Shown in pieces: positions 44,279 through 54,685 of a stretch of DNA of 64,000 nucleotides. The notes beneath the pieces were generated by a model. The model worked only from the letters and a program-made list of their open reading frames with translations. It made no database searches and was not told the DNA's origin. The translations under genes were made by a program, and so were the position numbers. The number at the start of each line of letters is the position of its first letter. The first letter of the stretch is position 1. Source of the stretch: Fredericiella sp963839515 (GTDB lineage: Bacteria > Chloroflexota > Anaerolineae > Caldilineales > Caldilineaceae); the NCBI GenBank assembly GCA_963839515.1, contig CAWIVN010000030.1, positions 1 through 64,000 on the forward strand, in the 5' to 3' direction.

Positions 44279-44319
44279 CAGCGCTCGTTTCGGCCACTTG
44301 GCCGGTCTATTGCACCAAG

Positions 44320-44500
44320 CCAAGCAGCCATTTGTCGAATTCAACGAAATCTCGTATGCTTCCAGTGTCACCTTTTGTACGGGCCGAAACGGAACAAAAA
44401 TATGGCGTGTTTCGTCCCGGCAGACCGTACAGCGTGAGTCTGCCCCTGAGCAATCGCGACCCATACTATTCTCTATGTAGTGATGGGTGATTCGAGTTGA
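44320..44500 (+). pseudogene. Eroded remnant of a duplicated CHAT gene 3' end
   Basis: This stretch aligns by eye with two parts of the CHAT gene. GAAATCTCGTATGCTTCCAG near 44345 equals the sequence near 41992, encoding EISYASS. ACCGTACAGCG and the following bases to the stop (44423-44500) match 42543-42622, including CACCC/GACCCATACTATT and GATTCGAGTTGA. About 300 bases between these parts are missing. It lies directly before the second subtilase, as the intact CHAT lies before the first. Confidence 0.82.
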
Positions 44501-44515
44501 AACAGGAGAAACACT

Positions 44516-46517
44516 ATGCAGCCGGCAGCACATGAAAAGCGTAGAACCCTGGCGATAGTAATTCTGTCCTCCACTATTTTGGCCGTGACGCTCCTTTTGA
44601 CGCTGCGCGGGACTGCCGCCTATGCTTGGTCTAGCCATCCATCCAACGCGCCTGCGGCAGTGGATTCCGCGCCCAGTGCCAGCGGGGCGTTCGGCGCCGG
44701 CGAAGCGGTTCTACGCGATTCCAGGCAACAAGATGCCGCTGCAAAGAACAACAGACCGGTAGTCGGCATCGTGCTGAGTGGCCCGACTACGGGTTTTGCC
44801 GGCACCTGGCGAATACTTGACTCCGGCACAGTCGTGACGCTCACCGTTAACTCTGCCACAAATGTCAAGGCCTTTAACAGTGTGCCGCCGAAAAGAAACA
44901 CTTGGGTGGAAGCCAGGGTCACACAGCAGGCTGATGGTTCGTTGCTGGTGCGCAAATTTCGCGCCAACAAGTTCCAGCCAGGTGAGGTCGTGGCCCGGCT
45001 GACTTCAACGGCGGTGCTCAGCGAGGTGTTGACAAAGTACCAAAAATACCAGCTGATGCCATTGGAATCTTTGCTTTCGTCAGTGAGAATATATCGTTTT
45101 GCGATTGGCCTGGATCAAGATGAAGCAACAGTAGTCGGTGCAATGAAGGCGGATTCTGCCAACTTTATATGGGTAGAAGTCAACTTCGTCAGTGAAATCC
45201 CGACCGGCCCGCTTGCCAACCCGTATCGTACATGGAAATGGGGCAGCAGCGACGAGACAGGTTATGTCAACCAGAATGCCCTGCAACAAATAGATCTCCT
45301 GCCGGTACAGGGCGTCTACTCGGGAACCGACGTGATCGTGGCCATCTTAGATACTGGTATTGACGCCACGCACCCCGTGTTCGCCGGGCGCGTACTGCCT
45401 GGAATCGATCTGGTCAACGGCATCATCTCTCCGACCAGCGACATCATCTCTTCGACCAGCGACATCATCTCTTCGACCAGCGGCATCCCCACTGACCAAG
45501 TGCCGCAGGATGGCCCAGAGCCGGGCCAGCCAAGTGGAGTTCGCACAGGGCCACGGTACGCACATCAGCGGCATCGTGTCGCTCGTTGCGCCCGAGAGCA
45601 AGATCCTGCCGGTGCGCGTCCTCGATGTCGACGGCCGTGGCGACATGTTTGCGCTGGCTCAGGCTATTGTCTGGGCCGTCGACCATGGCGGCGCTTCCGT
45701 AATCAACATGAGTCTGGGCACGGAGGATGATGCCGGCATTCTGAAAGAGATCATTGCATACGCCCAAAGCAGAGGCGTTCTCATCGTAGCGGCAGCCGGC
45801 AACGACAACGTGGATAAGCCCCAATATCCTGCTGACTTCCCGGGCGTGCTCGGGGTTACCGCTGTGGACGACGCCGGGCAGAAGGCGGACTTCGCCAACT
45901 ATGGCAGCGAGTGGGTTGATTTGGCGGCGCCGGGTGTGGCGATCACCTCCACCGTGCCGGTATCCGGTTCCGTCTACTATGCCACATGGAGCGGAACGTC
46001 GATGGCCGTGCCCTTCGTATCCGGAGCCGCCGCGCTTGTGCGCCAGGCTTCGCCTGATGCTCAACCGGCTGAGGTCAGTAACCGGCTGGTCCAGACAGGC
46101 CGCAATCTGGACGCCTTGAACCCAGGCTATGTAGGAAAGCTAGGGCGCCTGCTTGACGTAGATGCTGCCGTGCTGAATATAGTGCCGACAACTTCTGTAC
46201 CGACGCTCGAACCGACGCTCGAGTCAACACCACTACCGACTACTACTGTGGCGGTGACACCCGTCAATTCTGATGTGCAGACGGTCACGCCTGTGCCGCC
46301 AACACCTGTACCACCCACACCGACGTTCACGCCTACCCCCATGTTGGTGGTAACGCCCGCACCACCGACGACACGGGAGCCAACGCCGACAGTGCTGCCG
46401 CAAACGCTAACGCCAATGGTATTGCCGCAACCGACACAGCTGCCGGAACCGCCGCCGCCAGGTCCGTTGCCGGATGCTCCGCCTAGACTTTTCCTGCCAC
46501 TGCTGTCCGGCGGTTAG
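44516..46517 (+). pseudogene. Second S8 subtilase, single frameshift near 45540
   Basis: Paralogue of the gene at 42638. The first frame (from 44516) has the signal/anchor, the DUF5666-like domain and catalytic Asp279 (AILDTGID), the same residue number as in the paralogue. It then shifts; the second frame carries AQGHGTHISG (His) and GTSMAVPFVSG (Ser) and a long Pro/Thr-rich tail ending LFLPLLSGG. Comparison with the paralogue suggests one extra base around GTTCGC (45539-45544). Both halves remain otherwise clean, so the shift is recent, a sequencing error, or (less likely) recoded. Starts behind AGGAGA. Confidence 0.86.
45421..45483 (+). repeat. Three 21-bp tandem repeats inside the second subtilase
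   Basis: Units of CATCATCTCTYCGACCAGCG plus one base repeat three times at 45421, 45442 and 45463. They encode SDIISST-type repeats between the catalytic Asp and His and are absent from the paralogue. The 21-bp period preserves frame. Confidence 0.92.
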
Positions 46518-46534
46518 TCCGGACTACACTCATG

Positions 46535-46572
46535 TGTCCCTGGGATCTGCGAGATCCTGGGGACATTTTTTT
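46535..46572 (+). terminator. Intrinsic terminator after the second subtilase
   Basis: Stem TGTCCCTGGGATCT (46535-46548) pairs with AGATCCTGGGGACA (46552-46565) with two mismatches, followed by an eight-T run. A clear Rho-independent terminator. The following 46573-46784 holds no gene; no convincing promoter was recognised there. Confidence 0.9.
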
Positions 46573-46784
46573 GCTGCGGGTGCCGTTGATTGGCGTACGC
46601 CCCATGTCCGGCAGCCATATGCCGTCTGTACGTACACAAGCCGTACTCCGAACGCCGCAGTTGTGTGGACGTTTTTTGTATTTTCCAAGCATGTGTCGAT
46701 CTCTTGTGAGTCAGCCGTGCAAATCTGGCCAGTGCGATGCCGTTCGATTGCACGCGATATCACACAAATCCAAGGAGGATTACG

Positions 46785-48236
46785 ATGGTTAAAGAAGCGA
46801 ACACGAAACGTTGGTGGCGACTGTCGCTGACCGTGCTGTTTGCCGGCATCTTGCTGCCCCTGTTCGGTATGACGGCCCATGCCGGCGCAGCCGGTTGGGG
46901 TGGCGCCCTGCATGCCGAGACTGTGCTGCCGGGCGCCGAGCAAGATGACCATGGCGGCAACGGCGGCGGTGATGATAACGGCGGTAACGGAGATGGGCGC
47001 GAGTTCAAAGGTATTGTCGAAGCAATGCCCGAAGGTACCCCAGTCGGCTCGTGGACCATCAGCGGCAGCGTCTACAACGTCACCGAACAGACCGAGATCA
47101 AGGAGAAGTACGGCACGATCGGCGAGGGGACATGTGTAGGCGGCGAATGGTCCGCAGACGAAACCTACGTGCGTGAGCTTCACTCCACGCGCGAACTTGT
47201 GTGTAAGCCCGGCAGCGACGACAACGGCGGGAGTGGCGGCAGCGAAGGGCGCGGCGAACTTTACGCCAAGTTGGACAAATTCCCACCTGAATTGATCGGC
47301 AACTGGGTCATCGGCAGCCTTACCTTCAAGGCTGACGCCAACACCGAGTTCAACGAGAAGAACGGGCCGTTCACGCTGGAGGAGTTCGTCAAGGTAGAGT
47401 TTGTGATTTTACAGGACGGCACTTTCCTGGCCAAGGAAATCAAGACCGTCGGCGTAGCACATGACGACGATGACGATGGTCCCGGCCACAGCCATGGCCA
47501 TGACCGTGATGACATCGAGCACCAGGCTGTGGCTTTTGGCGTCATCGACAGCCTGCCAGCAGAGAGCGGCGAGGGCGTGTGGCAGATCGGTGGGGTCACC
47601 TACACCGTAACCATCTCGACCCAGTTAGAAGCGCAGCACGGCCTCTTTGAGCAGGACCGCAACGTACGCGTCAAGTACTGGGTGGACGAATTCGGCAATC
47701 GCGTGGCCAAGCATATTAAGTCCATGCCGCCGGCGGCCGGTGGCAACCCGCAAGGCGTGCTCAAGCTGGTAGGCTTTGTCACCGATATGCCGGATGAGGC
47801 TGATGGCTTTATCGGCGAGTGGACAGTCGGCAATGTGGTTCTCGTGGCCGACCAAAGCAGCAAGTTTGACGAAGAGGATGGTATGCTGGCGGTGGACGCC
47901 TTCGTGGAAGTCAAATACCGCAAGGACGGCACCACGCTACGTATCGTCGAGATGGAAACGCATGTCATGCCGGGTGGCGGCGACGACGACCATATCGGCA
48001 AGGTCGAGCGCATGGACGACAGCATGGCAGCAGCGGGCGCAGCAGCAGCAACTGCCACGTGGCGTATCGGCGGGAATGACTATGTGGTAACCGATGCGAC
48101 GATGGTTGGCAACGTCGCGGCGGGCGACACGGTGCTGGTTAACAGCTACACTGATGCAAGCGGCGCCCAGGTGGCCACGCGGATTAACGACGTGACGTTG
48201 GACAACTTGCTCTTCCTGCCGACGGCTTCGCGTTAA
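46785..48236 (+). CDS. Secreted protein with five DUF5666-like repeats
   Basis: 483 aa. ATG at 46785 follows AGGAGG; the frame opens 48 bases earlier without a site. A signal peptide (LSLTVLFAGILLPLFGMTAHA) precedes about five repeats of a 65-75 residue domain, each with a pattern like G-x-W-x-I-x-G-x-x-Y followed by T-x-F/I and a KxxxDG segment (starts near residues 60, 155, 245, 325, 400). Gly/Asp-rich linkers join them, one with HDDDDDGPGHSHGH as a possible metal-binding stretch. Ends with LLFLPTASR, related to the subtilase tails. Function unknown; probably extracellular. Behind a terminator, so likely its own transcript. Confidence 0.88.
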   Translation: MVKEANTKRWWRLSLTVLFAGILLPLFGMTAHAGAAGWGGALHAETVLPGAEQDDHGGNGGGDDNGGNGDGREFKGIVEAMPEGTPVGSWTISGSVYNVTEQTEIKEKYGTIGEGTCVGGEWSADETYVRELHSTRELVCKPGSDDNGGSGGSEGRGELYAKLDKFPPELIGNWVIGSLTFKADANTEFNEKNGPFTLEEFVKVEFVILQDGTFLAKEIKTVGVAHDDDDDGPGHSHGHDRDDIEHQAVAFGVIDSLPAESGEGVWQIGGVTYTVTISTQLEAQHGLFEQDRNVRVKYWVDEFGNRVAKHIKSMPPAAGGNPQGVLKLVGFVTDMPDEADGFIGEWTVGNVVLVADQSSKFDEEDGMLAVDAFVEVKYRKDGTTLRIVEMETHVMPGGGDDDHIGKVERMDDSMAAAGAAAATATWRIGGNDYVVTDATMVGNVAAGDTVLVNSYTDASGAQVATRINDVTLDNLLFLPTASR

Positions 48237-48275
48237 GCCGCAGCAAGTCAGCAGAACGTCAACAGCAAGCAGGAA

Positions 48276-48314
48276 TACCCTCGGGCCGTCAATTGGCCCG
48301 GGGGTATATTTTTG
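48276..48314 (+). terminator. Intrinsic terminator after the DUF5666 gene
   Basis: TACCCTCGGGCC (48276-48287) pairs with GGCCCGGGGGTA (48295-48306) with one mismatch, followed by TATTTTT. Ends the cassette before the antiporter operon. Confidence 0.88.
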
Positions 48315-48475
48315 GAGCACATTTCCTGGAGGCGAAGGCCTTCTGGCAGCCTGCTTGCGCAGTTTTGTTTGCGTGTTTGTCAGCGCATGCGGTATGCTGT
48401 GCGGAACCGCCCGTCGCGCCGCTTGCGCGGCGGGGTGGTCGAACAACAATCAAATCTTTGCATGGCGAGAGTTGG

Positions 48476-50920
48476 ATGCCCTTGACTGCCTTGTTTGTCT
48501 GCGTCATCGCGCTTGCCTTGGCCGGACCGGCCTTGTGGCTGCTGCGACCCCACCGTGCCCACTGGTTTGCCTGGCTGGCCGCAATTTCCCCCGCGGCCGT
48601 CTTTGCCTGGTTAGCCCTACAGATTCCCCTAATATCTGGGTCTGATGGCGTCGGCCGATCCCTGATCGAGACCTATCCCTGGGTTCCCAGCTTGGGATTG
48701 ACGCTGTCTTTGCGCCTCGACGGGCTTTCCCTCTTCTTCGGCCTGATCGTGACGGGCATTGGCGCCTGTATCGCCTTTTATACCAACTACTATTTCGAAT
48801 ACGACGAGCAACAGGGCTATTTCTACCTGCTGCTCTTCTTCTTTATGGCAAGCATGTTGGGGCTGGTGCTGGCCAATGACTTGCTGCTGCTCTTCATCTT
48901 TTGGGAAGGCACGAGCATCAGCTCTTACCTGTTGATTGCTTTTAAGAGCGGGTACAAGGGTGCAGTGGAAGGGGCACGGCGAGCGCTGATCGTGACGACG
49001 GCGGGCGGGCTGGCGATGTTGGGAGGAATGTTGCTGCTGGGCCAGGCAGCAGGCACCTTCCAGATCGACGAGATCCTGGCCATGCCCCAAATGGCGAGCT
49101 TTCCACTCTTCCCTTGGGCCCTGGCACTGCTGATGCTGGGAGCATTCACCAAGTCGGCCCAGTTCCCATTTCATTTCTGGCTGCCGGGAGCAATGGCCGC
49201 GCCCACGCCGGCCAGCGCGTACCTGCATTCGGCCACAATGGTCAAGGCGGGTGTTTACCTGCTGGCGCGCCTGCACCCAGCGTTTGCAGTCTCGCCGCTC
49301 TGGTTCTGGCCGCTGTTCCTGGTTGGCGGCTTCACCATGCTGTTGGGGGCCGTGAGTGCCATCCGCTACCGCGACATGAAAGCAATCCTGGCCTATACCA
49401 CTATCAGCGCATTGGGTACCATGGTGATGCTGCTGGCGTTCCCTGGCGCTGAGCCTGCCATGGTCGTGGTGGTCACCATTCTGGCGCACGCTTTGTACAA
49501 AGCGCCTTTGTTTCTCATGGCCGGCATCGTAGATCATGCCATGGGTACACGCGATTTGCGCAGCCTGGCAGGGTTGTGGCGGCCACTGCCTTGGGTAGCG
49601 GCAGTGGCTATCTTGGCCGGCGTCTCGATGGCCGGTGTTCCGCCGACATGGGGGTTCCTCGCCAAAGAACTTGCCCTGGACGAGTTCTATCATCTTTGGA
49701 CACATGGAGGAACTCTGGCCAACGAAGTACAGGTGCAGGCGTCCACGATTGGCATTGTGGGCTTGGTGGCGGTGCTCGTCATGGCCGTGTTTAGCGGCGG
49801 AGCGATCTTCACCATGATTTGGGAGGCGTTCTTGCGCCCGAACGCTGACGACACGCACGGGGCCCAACTGCACCACGCGCCGTCGTTCTGGTTCGTGCTG
49901 CCGGCACTATTGCTGGCCGTGGTCGGGGCAGTGACTGCACTCTGGAGCGGAGCATTTCAACCACTGCTGAATGCGGCGGCGGGCTCGATCGCTTACGGTG
50001 TGGACGGTACATTGGTGGACAAGACGCTCAAGCTTTGGTACGGCTGGACACCGGTTTTCATCATGAGCCTGGTGGTGCTGGCCGTGGCCGTACTGGTCGT
50101 GTTTGTGCGCCGTTATGTGCGCGCTGCGCTGGAAAGAACGCCGCCCAACCTCAACGGGACGCGCATCTATGATGCCGTTGTCGACGCCATCTACGGCTTT
50201 GCCTACCGCCTGACGAAGGTGATTCAAGGCGGTCCGATGGCGCCGCAGGCAGCAGTCACGTTATTGGCAGGTGTGGCGGTCGTGGTCATCGGCTATTGGC
50301 AGACAGATTGGGGCACGCTCATCGCATTCAAGACCACTGTTCCGCTGCCGATCGAGTTCTTGATCGTGGCGGTGGCCTTGGTGTCGGCGATGGCAACCGT
50401 GCGGGCACGCTCGCGGCTGAGCGCAATCATCAGCCTGGGCGTGGTAGGCATCGCCGTGACGCTCTTCTTCGTATTCTATAGCGCGCCCGACCTGGCGCTG
50501 ACGCAGCTGCTGATCGAGGTCTTGACCGTCATCCTGCTTGTGCTGGTCTTCTTCCGCGTCAAGCCGGACCAAATGGCTGCCAACGAGGACGTGCGCCGCA
50601 AGGCGGGACGTTGGGTGCTCGCCATCGGTATGGGCATCTTTGGGGCAGGGCTGGTGCTGGCGAGCTACTTTTATCAGGTCGGGCCCAGCATCAGTCCTTA
50701 TTTTCTGGCCAACTCGATCCCGATTGGGCAGGGCGGCAACGTGGTCAATGTGATCCTCGTAGACATTCGCGGCTATGACACGCTGGGCGAGATTACGGTG
50801 CTTGGATTGGCAGCAATCGGCGGGTATGCGGTGTTGCGCAGCCCGCAGCTGCATGTGCTGCGGCGGAAGTTGAACCGGCGACTGCGGATGGTGGTGGGGC
50901 AAGAGAGCGGCAATGATTGA
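48476..50920 (+). CDS. mrpA: Mrp-type cation/proton antiporter subunit A
   Basis: About 814 aa. The frame is open from 48293, but that region covers the terminator and shows no membrane pattern; ATG at 48476 (MPLTALFV) gives the normal MrpA start. About 20 hydrophobic helices are seen. The ND5-like core has FWEGTSISSYLLIAFKSG (conserved Glu), FTKSAQFPFHFWLPGAM and LHSATMVKAGVYLLARL (key Lys and His), and the C-terminal DUF4040/MrpB-like part has DLALTQLLIEVLTVILLVLVFF. First gene of a seven-gene operon for Na+(K+)/H+ exchange across the membrane. Confidence 0.95.
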   Translation: MPLTALFVCVIALALAGPALWLLRPHRAHWFAWLAAISPAAVFAWLALQIPLISGSDGVGRSLIETYPWVPSLGLTLSLRLDGLSLFFGLIVTGIGACIAFYTNYYFEYDEQQGYFYLLLFFFMASMLGLVLANDLLLLFIFWEGTSISSYLLIAFKSGYKGAVEGARRALIVTTAGGLAMLGGMLLLGQAAGTFQIDEILAMPQMASFPLFPWALALLMLGAFTKSAQFPFHFWLPGAMAAPTPASAYLHSATMVKAGVYLLARLHPAFAVSPLWFWPLFLVGGFTMLLGAVSAIRYRDMKAILAYTTISALGTMVMLLAFPGAEPAMVVVVTILAHALYKAPLFLMAGIVDHAMGTRDLRSLAGLWRPLPWVAAVAILAGVSMAGVPPTWGFLAKELALDEFYHLWTHGGTLANEVQVQASTIGIVGLVAVLVMAVFSGGAIFTMIWEAFLRPNADDTHGAQLHHAPSFWFVLPALLLAVVGAVTALWSGAFQPLLNAAAGSIAYGVDGTLVDKTLKLWYGWTPVFIMSLVVLAVAVLVVFVRRYVRAALERTPPNLNGTRIYDAVVDAIYGFAYRLTKVIQGGPMAPQAAVTLLAGVAVVVIGYWQTDWGTLIAFKTTVPLPIEFLIVAVALVSAMATVRARSRLSAIISLGVVGIAVTLFFVFYSAPDLALTQLLIEVLTVILLVLVFFRVKPDQMAANEDVRRKAGRWVLAIGMGIFGAGLVLASYFYQVGPSISPYFLANSIPIGQGGNVVNVILVDIRGYDTLGEITVLGLAAIGGYAVLRSPQLHVLRRKLNRRLRMVVGQESGND

Positions 50921-51422
50921 GATCTACCTGCGATTGGTCGACTATATTCTGACGCCGGTGCTGATTATGCTGGCGATCTTGCTGTTCTTGCGCGGTCACG
51001 ACTATCCAGGCGGAGGCTTTATTGCCGGGCTGATGGTGGCAGCGGCCATCGAGTTGCACATTCTGGCGCGCGGCGCCCCCGATGTGCGCAGGCGTTTAGG
51101 CCGCTACCTGCTGCCATTAGCCGGGACGGGGCTGTTGATCGCTCTATCGGCGGCGTTGATCGGTCTTTATGCTGGCGGCTTCTTCAAGAGCGTGTGGATC
51201 GAGTTCTACTTCCTAGGGATCAAGTTCAAGGTGGGAACACCGCAGATGTTCGACTTGGGCGTCATGCTGGTCGTCATCGGGATGGCAATCACGTTCCTGC
51301 TCAACCTCAGCGAACGCGGGGACAATGAAACTGAGGAACAGGTTGAGGGCCCGGATCAGCCCAGCCTCGAGACGCTTGACCTGCGGGAGCCTGGCACGGC
51401 AAGACAGGTGGAGGTTCCATGA
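50913..51422 (+). CDS. mrpB: Mrp antiporter subunit B
   Basis: 169 aa, four hydrophobic helices, with the family motif FLRGHDYPGGGFIAGL near residues 27-42. Overlaps mrpA by 8 bases and mrpC by 4 (ATGA), so translation is coupled. It carries a polar C-terminal extension after the last helix, longer than the usual 140 residues. Confidence 0.94.
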   Translation: MIEIYLRLVDYILTPVLIMLAILLFLRGHDYPGGGFIAGLMVAAAIELHILARGAPDVRRRLGRYLLPLAGTGLLIALSAALIGLYAGGFFKSVWIEFYFLGIKFKVGTPQMFDLGVMLVVIGMAITFLLNLSERGDNETEEQVEGPDQPSLETLDLREPGTARQVEVP

Positions 51423-51931
51423 CGGTGCTGATGTTAGCTGTGCTAGCAGGAGCACTCTTCACGTGCGGGACGTTGCTGATCCTGCAGCGAGGGCAGATTA
51501 AGGTTGTATTGGGCCTGGCGCTGTACACCCATGCCGTCAACCTGTCATTGTTCAGCACCGGCGAGTCGACACACGGCGCACCGGCAATCATTCCGCACGA
51601 GGGTGATCTGGCGCAGATCCTGGCCACAAGGACATTTGCCGACCCACTGCCGCAGGCGCTAATCCTGACGGCGATCGTGATCAGCTTTGGCGTAACGGCT
51701 TTCCTGGTGGTGCTGGTGAGCCGCCGCGACTCATTCACCGGCGGCGACTTGGCCCCGGGCGAACTGGCAGCGGTGCTGAGTTCGGCAGACCCATTTATGC
51801 AGGCGTCAGGTGGAGTTGCGCATCACGAAGCGGCCGACGATTACGATATTTTCCAGTACGAGTTCGACGAGGTATACGACCGCCCTGTGGCCGAGGCCGA
51901 GGTGGCGCACGAGGAACTGCCAGGTACATAA
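51419..51931 (+). CDS. mrpC: Mrp antiporter subunit C with acidic C-terminal extension
   Basis: 170 aa; NuoK-like three-helix membrane core (LAGALFTCGTLLILQRGQIKVVLGLALYTHAVN, split here for family recognition by GLALYTHAVNLSLF, and DPLPQALILTAIVISFG). The last about 55 residues are soluble and acidic (YDIFQYEFDEVYDRP), beyond the common 110-115 aa length. Starts in ATGA overlap with mrpB. Confidence 0.93.
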   Translation: MTVLMLAVLAGALFTCGTLLILQRGQIKVVLGLALYTHAVNLSLFSTGESTHGAPAIIPHEGDLAQILATRTFADPLPQALILTAIVISFGVTAFLVVLVSRRDSFTGGDLAPGELAAVLSSADPFMQASGGVAHHEAADDYDIFQYEFDEVYDRPVAEAEVAHEELPGT

Positions 51932-51945
51932 GGACTAGAGGGAGC

Positions 51946-53525
<1,580 letters not shown>

Positions 53526-53529
<4 letters not shown>

Positions 53530-54002
53530 AATTGGGCGCTGTATTGCTGCTGAATATTTTGGTGGCCTTGGTGTGGCAGGCGATGCAGCCGGTGGCGGGA
53601 CCGGGCGACTATATTCTGGGCTTTGTCGTCGGCTTCCTGATGCTGGCGATCCTCTATCGGCCGTATGGCCGACGCACGTGGGCGGCGTCGACCTATGCCG
53701 TGTTCCTGGTGTGGGAGATCGTGAAGAGCAGCTTCCAGGTTGCGGGCATCATCCTATCGCCGCATGCCCACCTGCGCCAGGGAATCGTGGCCATTCCGGT
53801 GGAACCATGCACGGACTTCGAGTTGGCGCTGCTTGCCTCGTCGATCACGTTAACGCCGGGAACATTGAGCATAGACGTGGAGAAGACTGCCAGCGGGCAG
53901 CGGGTGCTGTATGTACATAACCTGGTCGTGGACGACCCGGAAGAGATGCGGCGCCAGATTAAGGCTGATTTCGAGCGGCGTATCATGCGCTTTACGCGTT
54001 AG
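53526..54002 (+). CDS. mrpE: Mrp antiporter subunit E
   Basis: About 158 aa. The frame is open further upstream inside mrpD, but ATG 53526 in the ATGA overlap gives the standard MrpE N-terminus (MKLGAVLLLNILVALVWQ). Family motifs: VWEIVKSSFQVAGII, and LLASSITLTPGTLSIDVE near residue 103-120. Ends 11 bases before mrpF. Confidence 0.94.
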
Positions 54003-54013
54003 GGAGTGGGTAA

Positions 54014-54304
54014 ATGAGTTACGATGCGTGGTTGATGGTGTTGCTAACGCTGCTCGGTGTGTCGCTGCTGCTGTGCTTTATCCGGTTGTACATTGGCCCA
54101 AATCCGCCCAACCGTACGGTTGCGTTTGACACGATCGCTATTCACGCCGTCGGCATCATGGCCCTGTACACGATGATCTATGATGTGCCTTCGCTGTTTG
54201 ACGCCGCCATCATTATCGCCGTGCTCGGCTTTGTGGGAACGATGATGTTTGCCCGCTACATGGAACGGGCGAACTTGCAGGATTGGGAACGAGACGACCA
54301 CTAG
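54014..54304 (+). CDS. mrpF: Mrp antiporter subunit F
   Basis: 96 aa with three helices; family motif LYIGPNPPNRTVAFDTI (about residues 26-42) and ALYTMIYDVPSLFDAAIIIAVLGF in part. Usual length and usual place between E and G. GGAG precedes the ATG. Confidence 0.95.
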   Translation: MSYDAWLMVLLTLLGVSLLLCFIRLYIGPNPPNRTVAFDTIAIHAVGIMALYTMIYDVPSLFDAAIIIAVLGFVGTMMFARYMERANLQDWERDDH

Positions 54305-54322
54305 CGATGGAGACGCCATAAA

Positions 54323-54679
54323 GTGTCATTGCAGGAATCAGCGGCAGTCATCCTGGCCGCAATCGGCGTGGTATTCATGTTGATCAGCGCCATCGGCCTG
54401 CTACGTTTGCCGGATGTGTTTTCGCGCATGCATGCGGCGGGCAAGGCATCAACCGTGGGCGTAAGTTGCCTGCTGCTCGCAGCCGGGGTACATTTCTGGG
54501 ACCAGAACCTATTCTTCCGCATGGTGCTGCTGATAGCGCTGGTATTCGCCACGGCCCCGATATCGACTGCGGCAATGGCACGTGCGGCGTATAAGACGGG
54601 GACGCCCAAAGGGATGCACTTGCAGATCGACGAGATGGGCGACAAGGAAATTCCCAAGCCGGCAACCGGAACGGACTAA
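54323..54679 (+). CDS. mrpG: Mrp antiporter subunit G
   Basis: 118 aa, three helices; family motifs AIGLLRLPDVFSRMHAAGKA and MVLLIALVFATAPISTAAMAR. The start is GTG at 54323, behind GGAG at 54309; no ATG is suitably placed. Last gene of the complete A-G set. Confidence 0.93.
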   Translation: MSLQESAAVILAAIGVVFMLISAIGLLRLPDVFSRMHAAGKASTVGVSCLLLAAGVHFWDQNLFFRMVLLIALVFATAPISTAAMARAAYKTGTPKGMHLQIDEMGDKEIPKPATGTD

Positions 54680-54685
54680 CAACTA

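Noticed and set aside
44268..44480. Small protein-coding gene between the subtilases
   Set aside because: Its reading frame is explained by homology to fragments of the upstream CHAT gene; it has no ribosome site.
45539..45544. Programmed ribosomal frameshift in the second subtilase
   Set aside because: No slippery heptamer, stimulatory hairpin or internal ribosome site is evident, and the paralogue has a continuous frame; a plain indel is simpler.
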